A stretch of DNA of 64,000 nt from Falsirhodobacter deserti. Lineage in GTDB: Bacteria > Pseudomonadota > Alphaproteobacteria > Rhodobacterales > Rhodobacteraceae. The translations under genes and the position numbers were made by a program. The stretch is from NCBI RefSeq assembly GCF_004015795.1, contig NZ_ML137218.1, positions 1,206,311 through 1,270,310 of the forward strand. The letters are read 5' to 3'. Below are positions 43,405 through 52,535 of the stretch, one piece after another. Every line of letters starts with the position of its first letter. Positions within the stretch are counted from its first letter, which is position 1. Under the pieces are notes generated by a model, which saw only the letters and a program-made list of their open reading frames with translations, ran no database searches and was not told the origin of the DNA.

Positions 43405-43436
43405 TTGACAGGGATGGGGTCCCGCCCCATCCTTTC
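43405..43436 (+). promoter_or_regulatory. Consensus -35 and terminator-like hairpin before ihfA
   Basis: A perfect TTGACA (43405-43410) is followed at once by GGATGGGG (43412-43419) and CCCCATCC (43425-43432), an 8-base perfect stem ending in TTTC. The hairpin may terminate fabH transcription, while the TTGACA suggests an ihfA promoter whose -10 would fall in the 3' arm. A smaller ACAACC-TGA-GGTTGT stem lies just upstream (43386-43400). Confidence 0.45.
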
Positions 43437-43459
43437 AAGAAAGTCCAACGGGGGGAACC

Positions 43460-43762
43460 ATGGGCGGTAAAACTCTGACTCGAATGGATCTTAGCGAAGC
43501 GGTGTTCCGGGAGGTCGGCCTGTCACGCAACGAATCCGCGCAGCTGGTGGAAAGTGTGCTGCAGCACGTTTCCGACGCGCTTGCCGCTGGCGAGCAGGTC
43601 AAAATCTCCAGTTTCGGCACGTTTTCCGTGCGCGACAAGGCTGCACGTGTGGGCCGGAATCCCAAGACCGGGGATGAAGTGCCGATCAGCCCTCGCCGCG
43701 TGTTGACGTTTCGTCCCTCGCACCTGATGAAGGATCGTGTCGTCGCGGGGACGAAAAAGTAG
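43460..43762 (+). CDS. ihfA: Integration host factor alpha subunit
   Basis: A 100-residue HU/IHF family DNA-bending protein. It shows [17 protein letters not shown] at the start and the DNA-contacting arm region [12 protein letters not shown] with the intercalating proline. The position next to fabH and a MerR gene is typical of ihfA in this group. Its ATG follows GGGGGGAA. It is followed after 12 bases by the MerR-family gene. Confidence 0.94.
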   Translation: MGGKTLTRMDLSEAVFREVGLSRNESAQLVESVLQHVSDALAAGEQVKISSFGTFSVRDKAARVGRNPKTGDEVPISPRRVLTFRPSHLMKDRVVAGTKK

Positions 43763-43774
43763 CACGAGGACTGA

Positions 43775-44455
43775 ATGGAGAAATCGGCCGAAGCCTTCCG
43801 CACCATCAGCGAGGTGGCCGACATCCTGCAAACGCCGGCCCATGTGCTGCGCTTTTGGGAAAGCCGCTTTCCGCAGATCAAGCCGGTCAAGCGTGCCGGA
43901 GGGCGCCGCTATTACCGCCCATCGGATGTCGCACTTCTGACCGGCATCCGCCGCCTGTTGCATGATGACGGCATGACGATTCGCGGCGTTCAGAAAATTC
44001 TGCGCGAACAGGGGGTCCGCCGGGTGGCTGAGATGGGCCGGCAGGACGAAGCGGCATTCATCGAACTTGCCGAAGATTCGTTCGTTGCCGAGGTGCACCC
44101 CTTCCCGCAACGCGGCCCTGCCCCGACCCGAGATACGACACAAGATGCCGGCTGGACATTCTCCCCCGCGTCCGAAGATGAAGAGGATGCTTCCGTGACC
44201 GAGGAAGAGTTTTTTGCCCGATCCGGCACCGAGGACATCGTCGAAGATGGCCCGCCCCCGCCGCTGGGCCTTGCCGATGCGGCGCTGGCGCGCGAACGCG
44301 CCCAACGCCTGCGTGAAGCGCCGGAAAACCAACCGGCCCTGCCTTTCCTGATCCTGCGTTTGCTGGCGCTGGAACCCGGCACGCTGCCTTCGGCTGTGCT
44401 GGATGACATGCACGATCGCCTGTCGACGCTGCGCCGCCGGATGGATGAAAGATAA
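43775..44455 (+). CDS. MerR family transcriptional regulator
   Basis: A 226-residue regulator with an N-terminal MerR winged helix at about residues 9-78 ([22 protein letters not shown], read in parts, then [11 protein letters not shown]). The acidic, proline-containing C-terminal half has no recognised effector domain and no clear metal-binding cysteines. Conserved linkage to ihfA suggests a core role, but the target is unknown. Confidence 0.88.
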   Translation: MEKSAEAFRTISEVADILQTPAHVLRFWESRFPQIKPVKRAGGRRYYRPSDVALLTGIRRLLHDDGMTIRGVQKILREQGVRRVAEMGRQDEAAFIELAEDSFVAEVHPFPQRGPAPTRDTTQDAGWTFSPASEDEEDASVTEEEFFARSGTEDIVEDGPPPPLGLADAALARERAQRLREAPENQPALPFLILRLLALEPGTLPSAVLDDMHDRLSTLRRRMDER

Positions 44456-44480
44456 CCTCGATTTTTCCTGCGGTTTCGTC

Positions 44481-44508
44481 TTGCTCCTGCCGTGGAACTT
44501 GGTATGTA
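44481..44508 (+). promoter_or_regulatory. Candidate promoter of tRNA-Pro
   Basis: TTGCTC (44481-44486) and TATGTA (44503-44508) are 16 bases apart, with the -10 ending 12 bases before the mature 5' end of the tRNA. Confidence 0.4.
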
Positions 44509-44520
44509 TCCGCCCAGTGT

Positions 44521-44598
44521 CGGGCCGTGGCGCAGCCTGGTTAGCGCGTCCGTCTGGGGGGCGGAAGGCCGCGAGTTCGAATCTCGCCGGCCCGACCA
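44521..44598 (+). tRNA. tRNA-Pro (anticodon GGG)
   Basis: The cloverleaf folds fully: acceptor CGGGCCG with CGGCCCG, D-stem GCGC/GCGC, anticodon stem TCCGT/GCGGA with loop CTGGGGG giving anticodon GGG, and T-arm GCGAG-TTCGAAT-CTCGC. The CCA end is encoded. It reads CCC and CCU proline codons. An intrinsic terminator follows at 44609. Confidence 0.97.
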
Positions 44599-44608
44599 AA
44601 ACAGAAAA

Positions 44609-44636
44609 GCCGTCCGCAATCGCGGGCGGCTTTCTT
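44609..44636 (+). terminator. Intrinsic terminator after tRNA-Pro
   Basis: GCCGTCCGC (44609-44617) pairs with GCGGGCGGC (44622-44630) with one G-T wobble, and TTTCTT follows. It ends the tRNA transcript 18 bases before the dcd start. Confidence 0.75.
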
Positions 44637-44653
44637 CATATTCGGAGTCTTGC

Positions 44654-45712
44654 ATGATCGGTGTCCTTCCTTCGCAAATGCTGCGGCAGATGATCGAAAA
44701 AGGAACCATCGCTGCGGAACAGCCGATTCTTCCCGAGCAGGTGCAACCGGCAAGCCTTGATCTGCGCCTTGGCCATCATGCCTATCGCGTGCGTGCCAGT
44801 TTCCTGACCGGCCACGGCCGCACCGTGTCCGAGCGTCTGGAAGAATTCGAGATGCATCGCATTGATCTGACAGATGGCGCGGTGCTGGAAAAGGGATGCG
44901 TTTATGTCATCCCGCTGATGGAACGCCTGGCCCTGCCCCCCCATGTTTCGGCGGTGGCGAACGCCAAAAGCTCTACCGGCCGGCTTGATCTTCTGACGCG
45001 GACCATCACCGACGGCGGCGTGGAGTTCGATCGCATCACCACGGGCTATGAAGGCCCCCTTTACGCCGAGGTTTGCCCACGGAGCTTCTCTGTACTGGTG
45101 CGGCCGGGCATGCGGTTGAACCAGCTGCGCTTGCGTTGTGGACAGGCGGTTCTGACGGATGCCGAACTGTCGGCCCTTCACGACCGGACACCGCTGGTCG
45201 ATGGCAAGGCAATGATCTCTGACGGGCTGGGGTTTTCTGTTGATCTGCGGCTTGACGGGCCCGCAGGCTATCGTGCGAAACCCCATACCGGCGTCGTCGA
45301 TCTGGCGCGCATCGGACATTATCCGGCCGCGGACTTCTGGGAAGAGGTGCACGCGACCGAGGGGCGTATCATCCTTGACCCGGGCGCGTTCTACATCCTT
45401 GTCAGTCGTGAGGCTGTTAGCATTCCGCCCGACCATGCTGCCGAAATGGCCCCTTATCTGGCGATGGTTGGGGAATTCCGCGTCCACTATGCCGGCTTCT
45501 TCGACCCCGGTTTCGGCCATGGGACGGGCAGCGGTTCACGCGGTGTGCTTGAGGTGCGGTGCCATGAAGCACCCTTTGCGCTTGAACACGGGCAGATCGT
45601 GGGCCGACTGGTTTATGAACGCATGAGCGAAGCACCGGACCTGCTTTATGGGGCCGGCATCGCCTCGAACTATCAAGGCCAGGGGTTGAAGCTGGCCAAG
45701 CATTTCCGCTAA
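44654..45712 (+). CDS. dcd: dCTP deaminase (long, tandem dUTPase-fold form)
   Basis: A 352-residue 2'-deoxycytidine 5'-triphosphate deaminase of the long alphaproteobacterial type. The first half carries the dCTP deaminase-like segments QPASLDLRLG and AKSSTGRLDLL; the second half repeats the fold with FFDPGFGHG and LEVRCHEAPF. It forms dUTP from dCTP for thymidylate synthesis. The usual Dcd is about 190 residues, so this is a fused pair of domains. The ATG has GGAG upstream. Its TAA is interleaved with the stop of the convergent small ORF. Confidence 0.9.
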   Translation: MIGVLPSQMLRQMIEKGTIAAEQPILPEQVQPASLDLRLGHHAYRVRASFLTGHGRTVSERLEEFEMHRIDLTDGAVLEKGCVYVIPLMERLALPPHVSAVANAKSSTGRLDLLTRTITDGGVEFDRITTGYEGPLYAEVCPRSFSVLVRPGMRLNQLRLRCGQAVLTDAELSALHDRTPLVDGKAMISDGLGFSVDLRLDGPAGYRAKPHTGVVDLARIGHYPAADFWEEVHATEGRIILDPGAFYILVSREAVSIPPDHAAEMAPYLAMVGEFRVHYAGFFDPGFGHGTGSGSRGVLEVRCHEAPFALEHGQIVGRLVYERMSEAPDLLYGAGIASNYQGQGLKLAKHFR

Positions 45713-45906
45713 CGCAGGCGGCGCGTGATCCGCGAAAGCTTGCGCGCCCGCTGCGCCATCTTCTGCATCTTTTGTGCCTTGGCACGCTCCTCGGGTGTCA
45801 TCTGCGCGGGGTCCTTGCCCCTGCGCGAGGCATAGTCGATCCCTTTGGTCACGACCTTGCCCATCACCATCCCGATGAGCATTCTTTGCAGCATCCTGAA
45901 CATCAT
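45709..45906 (-). CDS. Hypothetical Met-rich 65-residue protein
   Basis: A 65-residue protein with an N-terminal hydrophobic, methionine-rich stretch (six Met in the first 16 residues) and a strongly basic C-terminal half with a predicted helix. It starts 2 bases after the scpB stop with a GAGGA ribosome site, so it belongs to the argS-scpB operon. No family is recognised. It could be a small membrane-associated or nucleic-acid-binding protein; both are guesses. Confidence 0.6.
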   Translation of the reverse strand: MMFRMLQRMLIGMVMGKVVTKGIDYASRRGKDPAQMTPEERAKAQKMQKMAQRARKLSRITRRLR

Positions 45907-45908
45907 CG

Positions 45909-46499
45909 TCAGTCCTCGCCCTGTTGCGATTCGTCCGCCGCTGAGTCCATCATGGCCGGAGCGGGTCGATTATCAAGCAATCCTGCCTCGCGAAGTTCCT
46001 TCACACCTGGAAGATCGCGCGCACTCTCCAGCCCGAAATGATCAAGGAACTGTTCGGTCACAACAAAGGTGGCCGGACGGCCCGGCGTCATGCGGCGGCG
46101 GCCAAGGCGGATCCATTCAAGTTCCAGCAACTGGTCCAGCGTTCCGCGGCTAACAGCCACGCCGCGGATCTCTTCGATCTCGGCCCGGGTGACGGGTTGG
46201 TGATAGGCGACGATTGCAAGCGTTTCGATGCCTGCTCGCGACAGCTTGCGCGTTTCTACTACGTCCCGCTGCATCAGGAATCCAAGATCGGGCGCAGTGC
46301 GAAAGGCCCAGCGATCCTGCACACGCACCAGCCGCACACCCCGGCCTTCATAATGCTTTCGCAGATTGGCAAGCGCCTGCGCGGCGTCTGCCCCTTCTGG
46401 CAGGCGCGCGGCGAGTTCCGCCACGGACACCGGCTCGGCCGAGGCGAAAAGCACCGCTTCCACCATCCGTTCCTGTTCGGCGATTGGAATACCCGTCAT
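45909..46499 (-). CDS. scpB: Segregation and condensation protein B
   Basis: A 196-residue winged-helix kleisin-interacting protein, partner of ScpA and SMC in chromosome condensation. Typical segments are EAVLFASAEPVS, LAIVAYHQPVTRAEIEEIRGV and RRMTPGRPATFVVTEQFLDHFGL (read in parts). The ATG at 46499 overlaps the scpA stop as ATGA. Downstream it is followed by a small basic ORF rather than by tat genes. Confidence 0.93.
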   Translation of the reverse strand: MTGIPIAEQERMVEAVLFASAEPVSVAELAARLPEGADAAQALANLRKHYEGRGVRLVRVQDRWAFRTAPDLGFLMQRDVVETRKLSRAGIETLAIVAYHQPVTRAEIEEIRGVAVSRGTLDQLLELEWIRLGRRRMTPGRPATFVVTEQFLDHFGLESARDLPGVKELREAGLLDNRPAPAMMDSAADESQQGED

Positions 46500-47263
46500 G
46501 CCCGCCGCCTTATCAGGATGGGGGCGAAGGTGCCGCCCTGACGCAGGTCGATCTGCCCACGCTTCGCCATTTCCAGCACGGCCGAGAAATGCGCAGCCGT
46601 GACCGAGCGGCGGCGCATCGGATGCGTATCCCAGCCCGGCGGAAGCCAATCGGCCAGATCCCCCCATTCGCCGAAAAAGCCAAGCATGTCGCGCATCCGG
46701 TCCAGCGCCTGCTCCATCGTAAAGACATTCTGGCGGTCCATGACGAAGGGGCGGAATTCGTCCTTCGTGCGCAGCCGCGCATATGCGCGCATCAGGTCGA
46801 TCAGGCTTGCGGACCAATTGGTGCGCCGATGCTGCGTCACCTCCTCCTCCTGCCCCCGAGCGAAGAAGTCGCGCCCCTTCTGGTCACGCGCCATCAGCTG
46901 GGCTGCCGCCTCGCGCATCGCCTGCAGCCGTTCAAGCTGCCATGCCAGATGCGTTGCCAGCTCTTCTGCCGAAGGTCCCTGTTCTGCCGGATCCGGCGGA
47001 AGAAGCAGGCGCGATTTCAAATAGGCAAGCCATGCCGCCATAACCAGATAATCGGCGGCCAGTTCGATCCGAAGGCCCTTTGCCCGTTCCACGAATGCCA
47101 GATACTGTTCGGCCAGTTGCAGTACAGAGATGCGGCGCAGGTCCACTTTCTGCGTGCGCGACAGCATCAGCAGCAGGTCAAGCGGCCCCTCAAACCCCTC
47201 GACATCCACGATCAGGGATTCGTTCGCCAGCCGGTCGCTGACGCTCAGCGGATCGTTCTGCAT
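46496..47263 (-). CDS. scpA: Segregation and condensation protein A
   Basis: A 255-residue kleisin of the SMC-ScpAB complex. The N-terminal SMC-binding region is clear (VEGFEGPLDLLLMLSRTQKVDL, read in parts; then YLVMAAWLAYLKSRLLLP), and the C-terminal winged helix ends with GGTFAPILI. The ATG at 47263 lies 4 bases after the nagZ stop; upstream extension would enter nagZ. It is coupled to scpB. Confidence 0.93.
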   Translation of the reverse strand: MQNDPLSVSDRLANESLIVDVEGFEGPLDLLLMLSRTQKVDLRRISVLQLAEQYLAFVERAKGLRIELAADYLVMAAWLAYLKSRLLLPPDPAEQGPSAEELATHLAWQLERLQAMREAAAQLMARDQKGRDFFARGQEEEVTQHRRTNWSASLIDLMRAYARLRTKDEFRPFVMDRQNVFTMEQALDRMRDMLGFFGEWGDLADWLPPGWDTHPMRRRSVTAAHFSAVLEMAKRGQIDLRQGGTFAPILIRRRA

Positions 47264-47267
47264 GGAC

Positions 47268-48260
47268 TTATGCGCCCAGAAGCGCGGCAAGTTCCGCATC
47301 GAAGGCGCGAAGATCCACGCCCTCAGGTGCCCGGCGCGCCGCCATTGCCGCCTCGCCGCGGCGCTGCGCGGCGATGTTCATGGTTCCGGCTGCCGCCGCC
47401 ACTGCCCGGCGGGCGGCCATGCCACCATTGCAGTGCAGCACCACGTCGCAGCCCGCGGCGATAGCCGCCGAGGACCGATCGGCCACAGAACCGGAAAGCG
47501 CCTCCATCTCGATATCATCGGTCATCAGCAGACCATCGAAGCCGATATCCTGCCGGATCAGGTCGATCATGGTGGCCGAGCACGTGGCTGGCGCATCATC
47601 GAACACAGAAAACACGATATGCGCCGTCATCGCCATCGGCAGGTCCGACAGCGCGCGGAAGGGCGCGAAATCCCGCTCCAACTCCTCCGCCGAAGCCGTG
47701 ACGGTGGGCAGATCGCGGTGACTGTCGGCAGTGGCCCGGCCATGTCCCGGCATGTGTTTCACAACCGGCAGAACGCCCTGCGCCAGATGCGCATCCGCCG
47801 CCACGCGCGCCAGATCGGCCACCACTTGGGGATCGGTGCCGTAACAGCGGTTGCGCAGGAAGGGATGGGTCGCATCCCCCGCAACATCGGCAACAGGCGC
47901 GCAGTTGGCATCGATCCCAACAGCGCGCAGTTCCGCCGCAATCAGCGTGGAACGGATCTGCATCGCCCGCACGGGATCGCTGGCCCGTTCCACCATATCA
48001 AGCGCAGGCAGATACTCGCGCCAGTGCGGGGGGCGCAGGCGCTGCACTCGTCCGCCCTCCTGGTCCACAAGGATCGGCGCGTCGCGGCCAACAGCCTCGC
48101 GCAGGTCCGCCGTCAGCCGGCGAAGCTGGTCCGGTGTATCGACATTACGCGCGAAAAGAATGAAGCCGAACGGGTTCGCATCGCGGAAGAAAGCCTTTTC
48201 TTCCGCGCTTAGTGCTGTTCCATCGCAACCGAAGATCGTGGCGCCGTATGGCAGGGTCAT
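47268..48260 (-). CDS. nagZ: Beta-N-acetylhexosaminidase
   Basis: A 330-residue GH3 enzyme that removes N-acetylglucosamine from muropeptides during cell-wall recycling in the cytoplasm. Family signatures are VDQEGGRVQRL, the KHMPGHGRATADSHRDLP loop carrying the catalytic Asp/His pair, and the nucleophile aspartate in LLMTDDIEMEAL. Its start overlaps the stop of the SPOR gene by ATGA. Confidence 0.94.
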   Translation of the reverse strand: MTLPYGATIFGCDGTALSAEEKAFFRDANPFGFILFARNVDTPDQLRRLTADLREAVGRDAPILVDQEGGRVQRLRPPHWREYLPALDMVERASDPVRAMQIRSTLIAAELRAVGIDANCAPVADVAGDATHPFLRNRCYGTDPQVVADLARVAADAHLAQGVLPVVKHMPGHGRATADSHRDLPTVTASAEELERDFAPFRALSDLPMAMTAHIVFSVFDDAPATCSATMIDLIRQDIGFDGLLMTDDIEMEALSGSVADRSSAAIAAGCDVVLHCNGGMAARRAVAAAAGTMNIAAQRRGEAAMAARRAPEGVDLRAFDAELAALLGA

Positions 48261-49231
48261 TGCGCCACGATTGCGATACAGGCCGCGTTCTCTGCCAGCA
48301 GCGCAGAGCAGAAACGGCGCGCATCCGCAGCATCCTCGAACCCCGTAGCGCGCAGCCGATAGAAGGTATGGCCGTTGCTGACGGCCTTCTGCACCAGAAG
48401 CGATTTCGCGCCGATCAGGTTGCCGAACTTGCCCGTCAGGCGCGTCCATTCCTTCCGCACCTGTTCCTCGGTATCGAAAGCGCCCAGCTGCACCAGATGA
48501 TCGCCGGGCTTCACCGCCGATGCCGGTGTTTCCTTCCCAGCTGCCTGAACGGGCGCCGCAGGGGCGCTTGCGGCCACGGCCGAAGCCGGGCGCAGCGGGG
48601 GACGGGGCGACCGTGTGACCGCACCCGGAGGCGCAGGAGGCAGAACCTCCTCATCCTTCAACTCGGGGGGGATCAGCGTGGGATCGATGGCAGGGGGCGT
48701 GATCGCGATCTCCTGGATCGGCTCGCCCTCCACGGTGGAGGCAAGGCCCTGTTCCTCGGCGTCCTTCGCGGGCGTCGGCGGGGGTGAGGGCAAGGCTGCC
48801 GGCATCAGCACAGCACCGGTCGCACCAGTCGCCTCGGCCACGGCTTCCATGATCTCCTGGGGCGGTTCCTCGCCCTCAAGGCCCGGGCCGTCGCCAACGT
48901 CAAGCTCCACCGGACGCGGGGCGAGCATCAGTTCCTGCGGCAGGGCACCAGCGGCCCCCGTGGCCGCGATCGCATTGACCGAAAGGCCCTGATTGTCGGC
49001 GATCTGGCCACCCGGATCATCGGGGGTGATACGCATCGGGCCTTCAAGGGCGCGCACAACAGGCACGCCGCGCACATCACGCACCGTGGTGTGATAGCCC
49101 CACCATGCAAGCGCAACCACCATCGCGACCGAACTGACCGCCCCGGCAATGTTTATCACTCGTTGAAACCGGAAGCTGCGCCGCGGAACATAGTCCGCGG
49201 CTTCGAAATCGTCGAAGTCCACCTCAGCCAT
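48257..49231 (-). CDS. SPOR domain membrane protein
   Basis: A 324-residue protein with one membrane helix at about residues 28-47 (INIAGAVSSVAMVVALAWW), a long Pro/Ala-rich periplasmic linker, and a C-terminal SPOR domain of about 75 residues (HLVQLGAFDTEEQVRKEW...). SPOR domains bind denuded peptidoglycan at division sites. The start at 49231 is chosen for its typical acidic N-terminus; an ATG 51 bases upstream is possible. It sits between argS and nagZ as in other alphaproteobacteria. Confidence 0.85.
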   Translation of the reverse strand: MAEVDFDDFEAADYVPRRSFRFQRVINIAGAVSSVAMVVALAWWGYHTTVRDVRGVPVVRALEGPMRITPDDPGGQIADNQGLSVNAIAATGAAGALPQELMLAPRPVELDVGDGPGLEGEEPPQEIMEAVAEATGATGAVLMPAALPSPPPTPAKDAEEQGLASTVEGEPIQEIAITPPAIDPTLIPPELKDEEVLPPAPPGAVTRSPRPPLRPASAVAASAPAAPVQAAGKETPASAVKPGDHLVQLGAFDTEEQVRKEWTRLTGKFGNLIGAKSLLVQKAVSNGHTFYRLRATGFEDAADARRFCSALLAENAACIAIVAQ

Positions 49232-49299
49232 GTCACTGCCCCAATGCGGCGTCTGCCCACCGCGATCTTGCCTGTTCATCACGACCGGCGGGTGCCTTA

Positions 49300-51042
49300 T
49301 CAGCGCATTTCTTCAACCGGCGTGACCCCAAGGATACCCAATCCGTTGGAAATCACAACGCCCGTCGCCCGCGCCAGTCCGATTTTCGCCTGTGCCATGG
49401 CCGGATCGTCCTGAACGAACCGCAGCGAGGGTTCATCGTTGCCCCGGTTCCACAAGCCGTGGAAGTCGGATGCAAGCTCGTAAAGGTAGAAGGCGACGCG
49501 ATGCGGCTCGTTGCTGCGGGCGGCGGTTTCCACCAGACGCGGCCATTCGGCCAGCTTCTTGATCAGCGTGATCTCTGCCTCGTGCCCGAGGGCCGAGAAA
49601 TCGGTGGCAGCCAGCGTCAGGTCATCAACCTCCACGCCCGCCTCGGCCGCCTTGCGCAGGACCGAGTTGATGCGTGCATTGGCGTACTGGACATAGAAGA
49701 CGGGGTTATCCTTCGATTGCTCCAGCACCTTGTCGAAGTCGAAATCCAGCGGTGCGTCGTTCTTGCGCGTCAGCATCACAAAGCGGGTGACGTCCGCGCC
49801 CACCTGGTCCACCACGTCGCGCAGGGTCACGAAGGTGCCCGCTCGCTTCGACATCTTGAACGGCTCGCCGTTCTTGAACAGCTTCACGAGGTTCACGAGC
49901 TTCACGTCCAGCGGCACGCGGCCGTTCGAAAGGGCCGCAACGGCCGCCTTCATCCGCTTGACGTAACCGCCATGATCGGCGCCGAAGATGTCGATCAGCA
50001 GATCGAAGCCGCGTTCCACCTTGTCGAAGTGATAGGCGATATCGGGGGCGAAATACGTCCACGATCCGTCGGATTTCATCACCGGCCGGTCAACATCGTC
50101 GCCATGCAGGGTGGAACGGAACAGCGTTTGCTCGCGCGGCTCCCAGTCCTCGGGTGTCTTGCCCTTCGGCGGCTCCAGAACCCCTTCATAGATCAGGTCC
50201 ATGTCGCGCAGCCGTTGCAGCGCAGCCTCGATCTTGCCGGTGCCGTAAAGCGCCTTTTCCGAGGAATAGACATCCATTTCCACGTTCAGCGCAGCCAGAT
50301 CCTCGCGGATCATCTGCATCATCTGCGTCGTCGCGAATTCCCGCAGATCCGCCAGCCAGACGCTTTCGGGCTGGTCCAGCAGGCTGTCGCCATACTTTTC
50401 CTTCAGTGCCTGCCCCACGGGGATCAGGTAATCGCCCGGATAAAGGCCCTCGGCAATCTCCGGCTCCTGCCCGTTCGCTTCGCGGTAACGCTCATAGGCC
50501 GAACGTGCGAGCACATCGACCTGCGCGCCGCCATCGTTGATGTAATACTCGCGCGTGACGTCATAACCGGCGAAGGCCAGCAGCTTTGCCATCGCATCGC
50601 CCACGACCGCGCCACGTGTATGGCCAACATGCATCGGGCCGGTGGGGTTTGCCGAAACGAACTCCACGTTCACCTTTACGCCCTGCCCCATGGCGCTGCG
50701 GCCATAATCCCCCTGTTGCGACAGGACGGCGGCAACCAGTTGCTGCCATACGCCCGTTTTCAGGCGGATGTTCAGAAAGCCGGGACCGGCCACCTCCACC
50801 TCTGCCACCCGCTCGTCCGTGCCAAGGCGCGCGGCCAGCGCTTCGGCGATCTTGCGCGGTGGCAAGCCGGCGGGCTTGGCCAACACCATCGCAGCATTGG
50901 TGGCCATGTCGCCATGTGCCGGATCACGCGGAGGTTCCACCGCGACGTTGGCCAGATCCAGCCCCTCGGGCAGATCCCCTGCCGCCTGCATCGCGGCGAT
51001 CGCCCCGGTCACGACGGTGCGGAGTTCGGTAAAGAGGTTCAT
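49300..51042 (-). CDS. argS: Arginyl-tRNA synthetase
   Basis: A 580-residue class I synthetase that charges tRNA-Arg. The HIGH-type motif is seen in [13 protein letters not shown] near residue 124 and the KMSKS-type motif in [10 protein letters not shown] near 394. The C-terminal DALR anticodon-binding domain ends at the stop. It is the first gene of the argS-SPOR-nagZ-scpA-scpB operon and lies 57 bases downstream of the ornithine decarboxylase gene on the same strand. Confidence 0.96.
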   Translation of the reverse strand: MNLFTELRTVVTGAIAAMQAAGDLPEGLDLANVAVEPPRDPAHGDMATNAAMVLAKPAGLPPRKIAEALAARLGTDERVAEVEVAGPGFLNIRLKTGVWQQLVAAVLSQQGDYGRSAMGQGVKVNVEFVSANPTGPMHVGHTRGAVVGDAMAKLLAFAGYDVTREYYINDGGAQVDVLARSAYERYREANGQEPEIAEGLYPGDYLIPVGQALKEKYGDSLLDQPESVWLADLREFATTQMMQMIREDLAALNVEMDVYSSEKALYGTGKIEAALQRLRDMDLIYEGVLEPPKGKTPEDWEPREQTLFRSTLHGDDVDRPVMKSDGSWTYFAPDIAYHFDKVERGFDLLIDIFGADHGGYVKRMKAAVAALSNGRVPLDVKLVNLVKLFKNGEPFKMSKRAGTFVTLRDVVDQVGADVTRFVMLTRKNDAPLDFDFDKVLEQSKDNPVFYVQYANARINSVLRKAAEAGVEVDDLTLAATDFSALGHEAEITLIKKLAEWPRLVETAARSNEPHRVAFYLYELASDFHGLWNRGNDEPSLRFVQDDPAMAQAKIGLARATGVVISNGLGILGVTPVEEMR

Positions 51043-51099
51043 GTCATTGTCCTGTCTGTCGCCTCCGGAATTGCCAGAGGCGACGGACGGGGTCAATGC

Positions 51100-52245
51100 T
51101 TACAGCTTCAGCGACAGGACAGTGGCCATCGACAGCTCGCCAAACCCGTTGAAGCGGGTGTTGGTTGCAGCGGAATAAGCGCCCATCCCCTGAAAGACGA
51201 CGAAGTCGCCTTCCTCGATATCCACCGACAGCGGAAGTTCGCCCGGCAACCGATCCACGGAATCGCAGGTCGGGCCGAAGATGATGCGGTCGGACTTGTC
51301 GCCCTCGCGCAGTTTTCCTTCAGGGGTCATCACCTCGATCCGGTCGATGACGCCAATCATCGGCAGCTCGGTCAACGAACCATAGGTCCCGTCGTTCAGG
51401 AACACATGCTGCCCGTCACGCACGGCTTTCACGCGCGCGGCAAGGGTGAAGGCATCGCCGCAAAGGCCGCGGCCCGGCTCGCACACCAGCTGCGGGCGGT
51501 TGTCGCCGAACGCCTCGGTCGCGGTGCGGTCGATCAGATCGAAGATCGCGTCCAGATCCGGTGAAACGGCATTCAGCCTGTGGTTCGGGAAGCCGCCACC
51601 CACGTTCAGCCGCGCGATCGTCACGCCCGCGCCCTGCGCAATCTCGGCCGCGGCAGAGATGTAGCTGCCCCATGCCGCAGGATCCGTGCATTGCGTGCCG
51701 GGGTGGAAGGTGATGGACGGCACGAAACCCGCTTTCGCCGCCGTTGCCAGCAGTTCCGCCGCAAGCTCCACCGTGGCGCCGAACTTGGCCCCGAAGTTAT
51801 AAGCGGCGCCCGCCACCGGCAGCTTGAACCGGACGGAGATTTCGGTCCCTTCCGCCGGCACCAGTTCGATCAACTTGGCAAGTTCCGACGCCGAATCGAC
51901 GCTGTAGCTTTTTACGCCCAGCTCCACCGCCGTGCGGATTTCATGCCGCGCACGAACGGGGTTGTTGTAATGCAGCGCCGCCTCGGGGGCGAGGCGACGG
52001 ATCAGCCGCATCTCGGCCGGGGAAGCCACGTCGAACCCGCGCACGCCTGCGGCGGCAAGGTTCTCGATCACGACTTCCTCGGGGTTCGACTTCACCGCAT
52101 AGGTGACCATGCCCGGAAAGCCGTCAATGAAGCGGCGGGCCATCCCCTGCAGTACAGAGGGAGAGAAGAACAGAACCGGCGTTTCGGGCTGCAGCGTCCG
52201 GATATATTCGGCCGGCGAAGTCCAGATTGTTTTCGAGAGTCCCAT
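51100..52245 (-). CDS. Ornithine/lysine decarboxylase, alanine-racemase fold
   Basis: A 381-residue group IV PLP decarboxylase that makes putrescine (or cadaverine) for polyamine synthesis. The PLP lysine is K52 (YAVKSNP), the phosphate-binding loops are GGGFP and EPGRGLCG, and the catalytic Cys-Asp lies in GPTCDSVDRL. The short eukaryotic-like form is usual in alphaproteobacteria. It has a GGAAA ribosome site and a long structured leader with a hairpin at 52304-52336. Confidence 0.92.
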   Translation of the reverse strand: MGLSKTIWTSPAEYIRTLQPETPVLFFSPSVLQGMARRFIDGFPGMVTYAVKSNPEEVVIENLAAAGVRGFDVASPAEMRLIRRLAPEAALHYNNPVRARHEIRTAVELGVKSYSVDSASELAKLIELVPAEGTEISVRFKLPVAGAAYNFGAKFGATVELAAELLATAAKAGFVPSITFHPGTQCTDPAAWGSYISAAAEIAQGAGVTIARLNVGGGFPNHRLNAVSPDLDAIFDLIDRTATEAFGDNRPQLVCEPGRGLCGDAFTLAARVKAVRDGQHVFLNDGTYGSLTELPMIGVIDRIEVMTPEGKLREGDKSDRIIFGPTCDSVDRLPGELPLSVDIEEGDFVVFQGMGAYSAATNTRFNGFGELSMATVLSLKL

Positions 52246-52303
52246 CGGCGTTTCCTTTCTGCCAACAGAAGCGGCCCCGCCCCCCGAATGTTCCCGGAAG
52301 CGA

Positions 52304-52336
52304 CACCTGCGAGGTTTCGAAGAACCAGGCCAGGTG
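52304..52336 (-). promoter_or_regulatory. Stem-loop in the ornithine decarboxylase leader
   Basis: On the transcribed minus strand, CACCTG and CAGGTG (52331-52336 and 52304-52309) pair, enclosing a second stem GGTT/AACC (52313-52316 with 52323-52326) around a TTCGAA-containing loop. It lies about 60 bases before the start. Structured leaders regulate decarboxylase genes in several alphaproteobacteria; identity with a known RNA motif could not be tested. Confidence 0.4.
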
Positions 52337-52535
52337 CGTATGAGCCGCCCTTTTCCTGAAAACAAGGCCGCCCCTATGCAGCACATCGAAGCGTTTGCAA
52401 AGCGTTTTTTCGCCCCCTTCGCAAAAAGCCGCTTTCGCCAATCCTGACAGGGCGGAATGTCGGTTTCACGACAGGCTTTTCACCGGCGGCGAACGCCTGT
52501 ATCCCTGCGCGGACAGTGAAGAAGGGGGCCGGAAG

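Noticed and set aside
52281-52300. G-rich stretch in the decarboxylase leader as a G-quadruplex
   Set aside because: Only three separate runs of three or more G are available, so a four-run structure is not supported.
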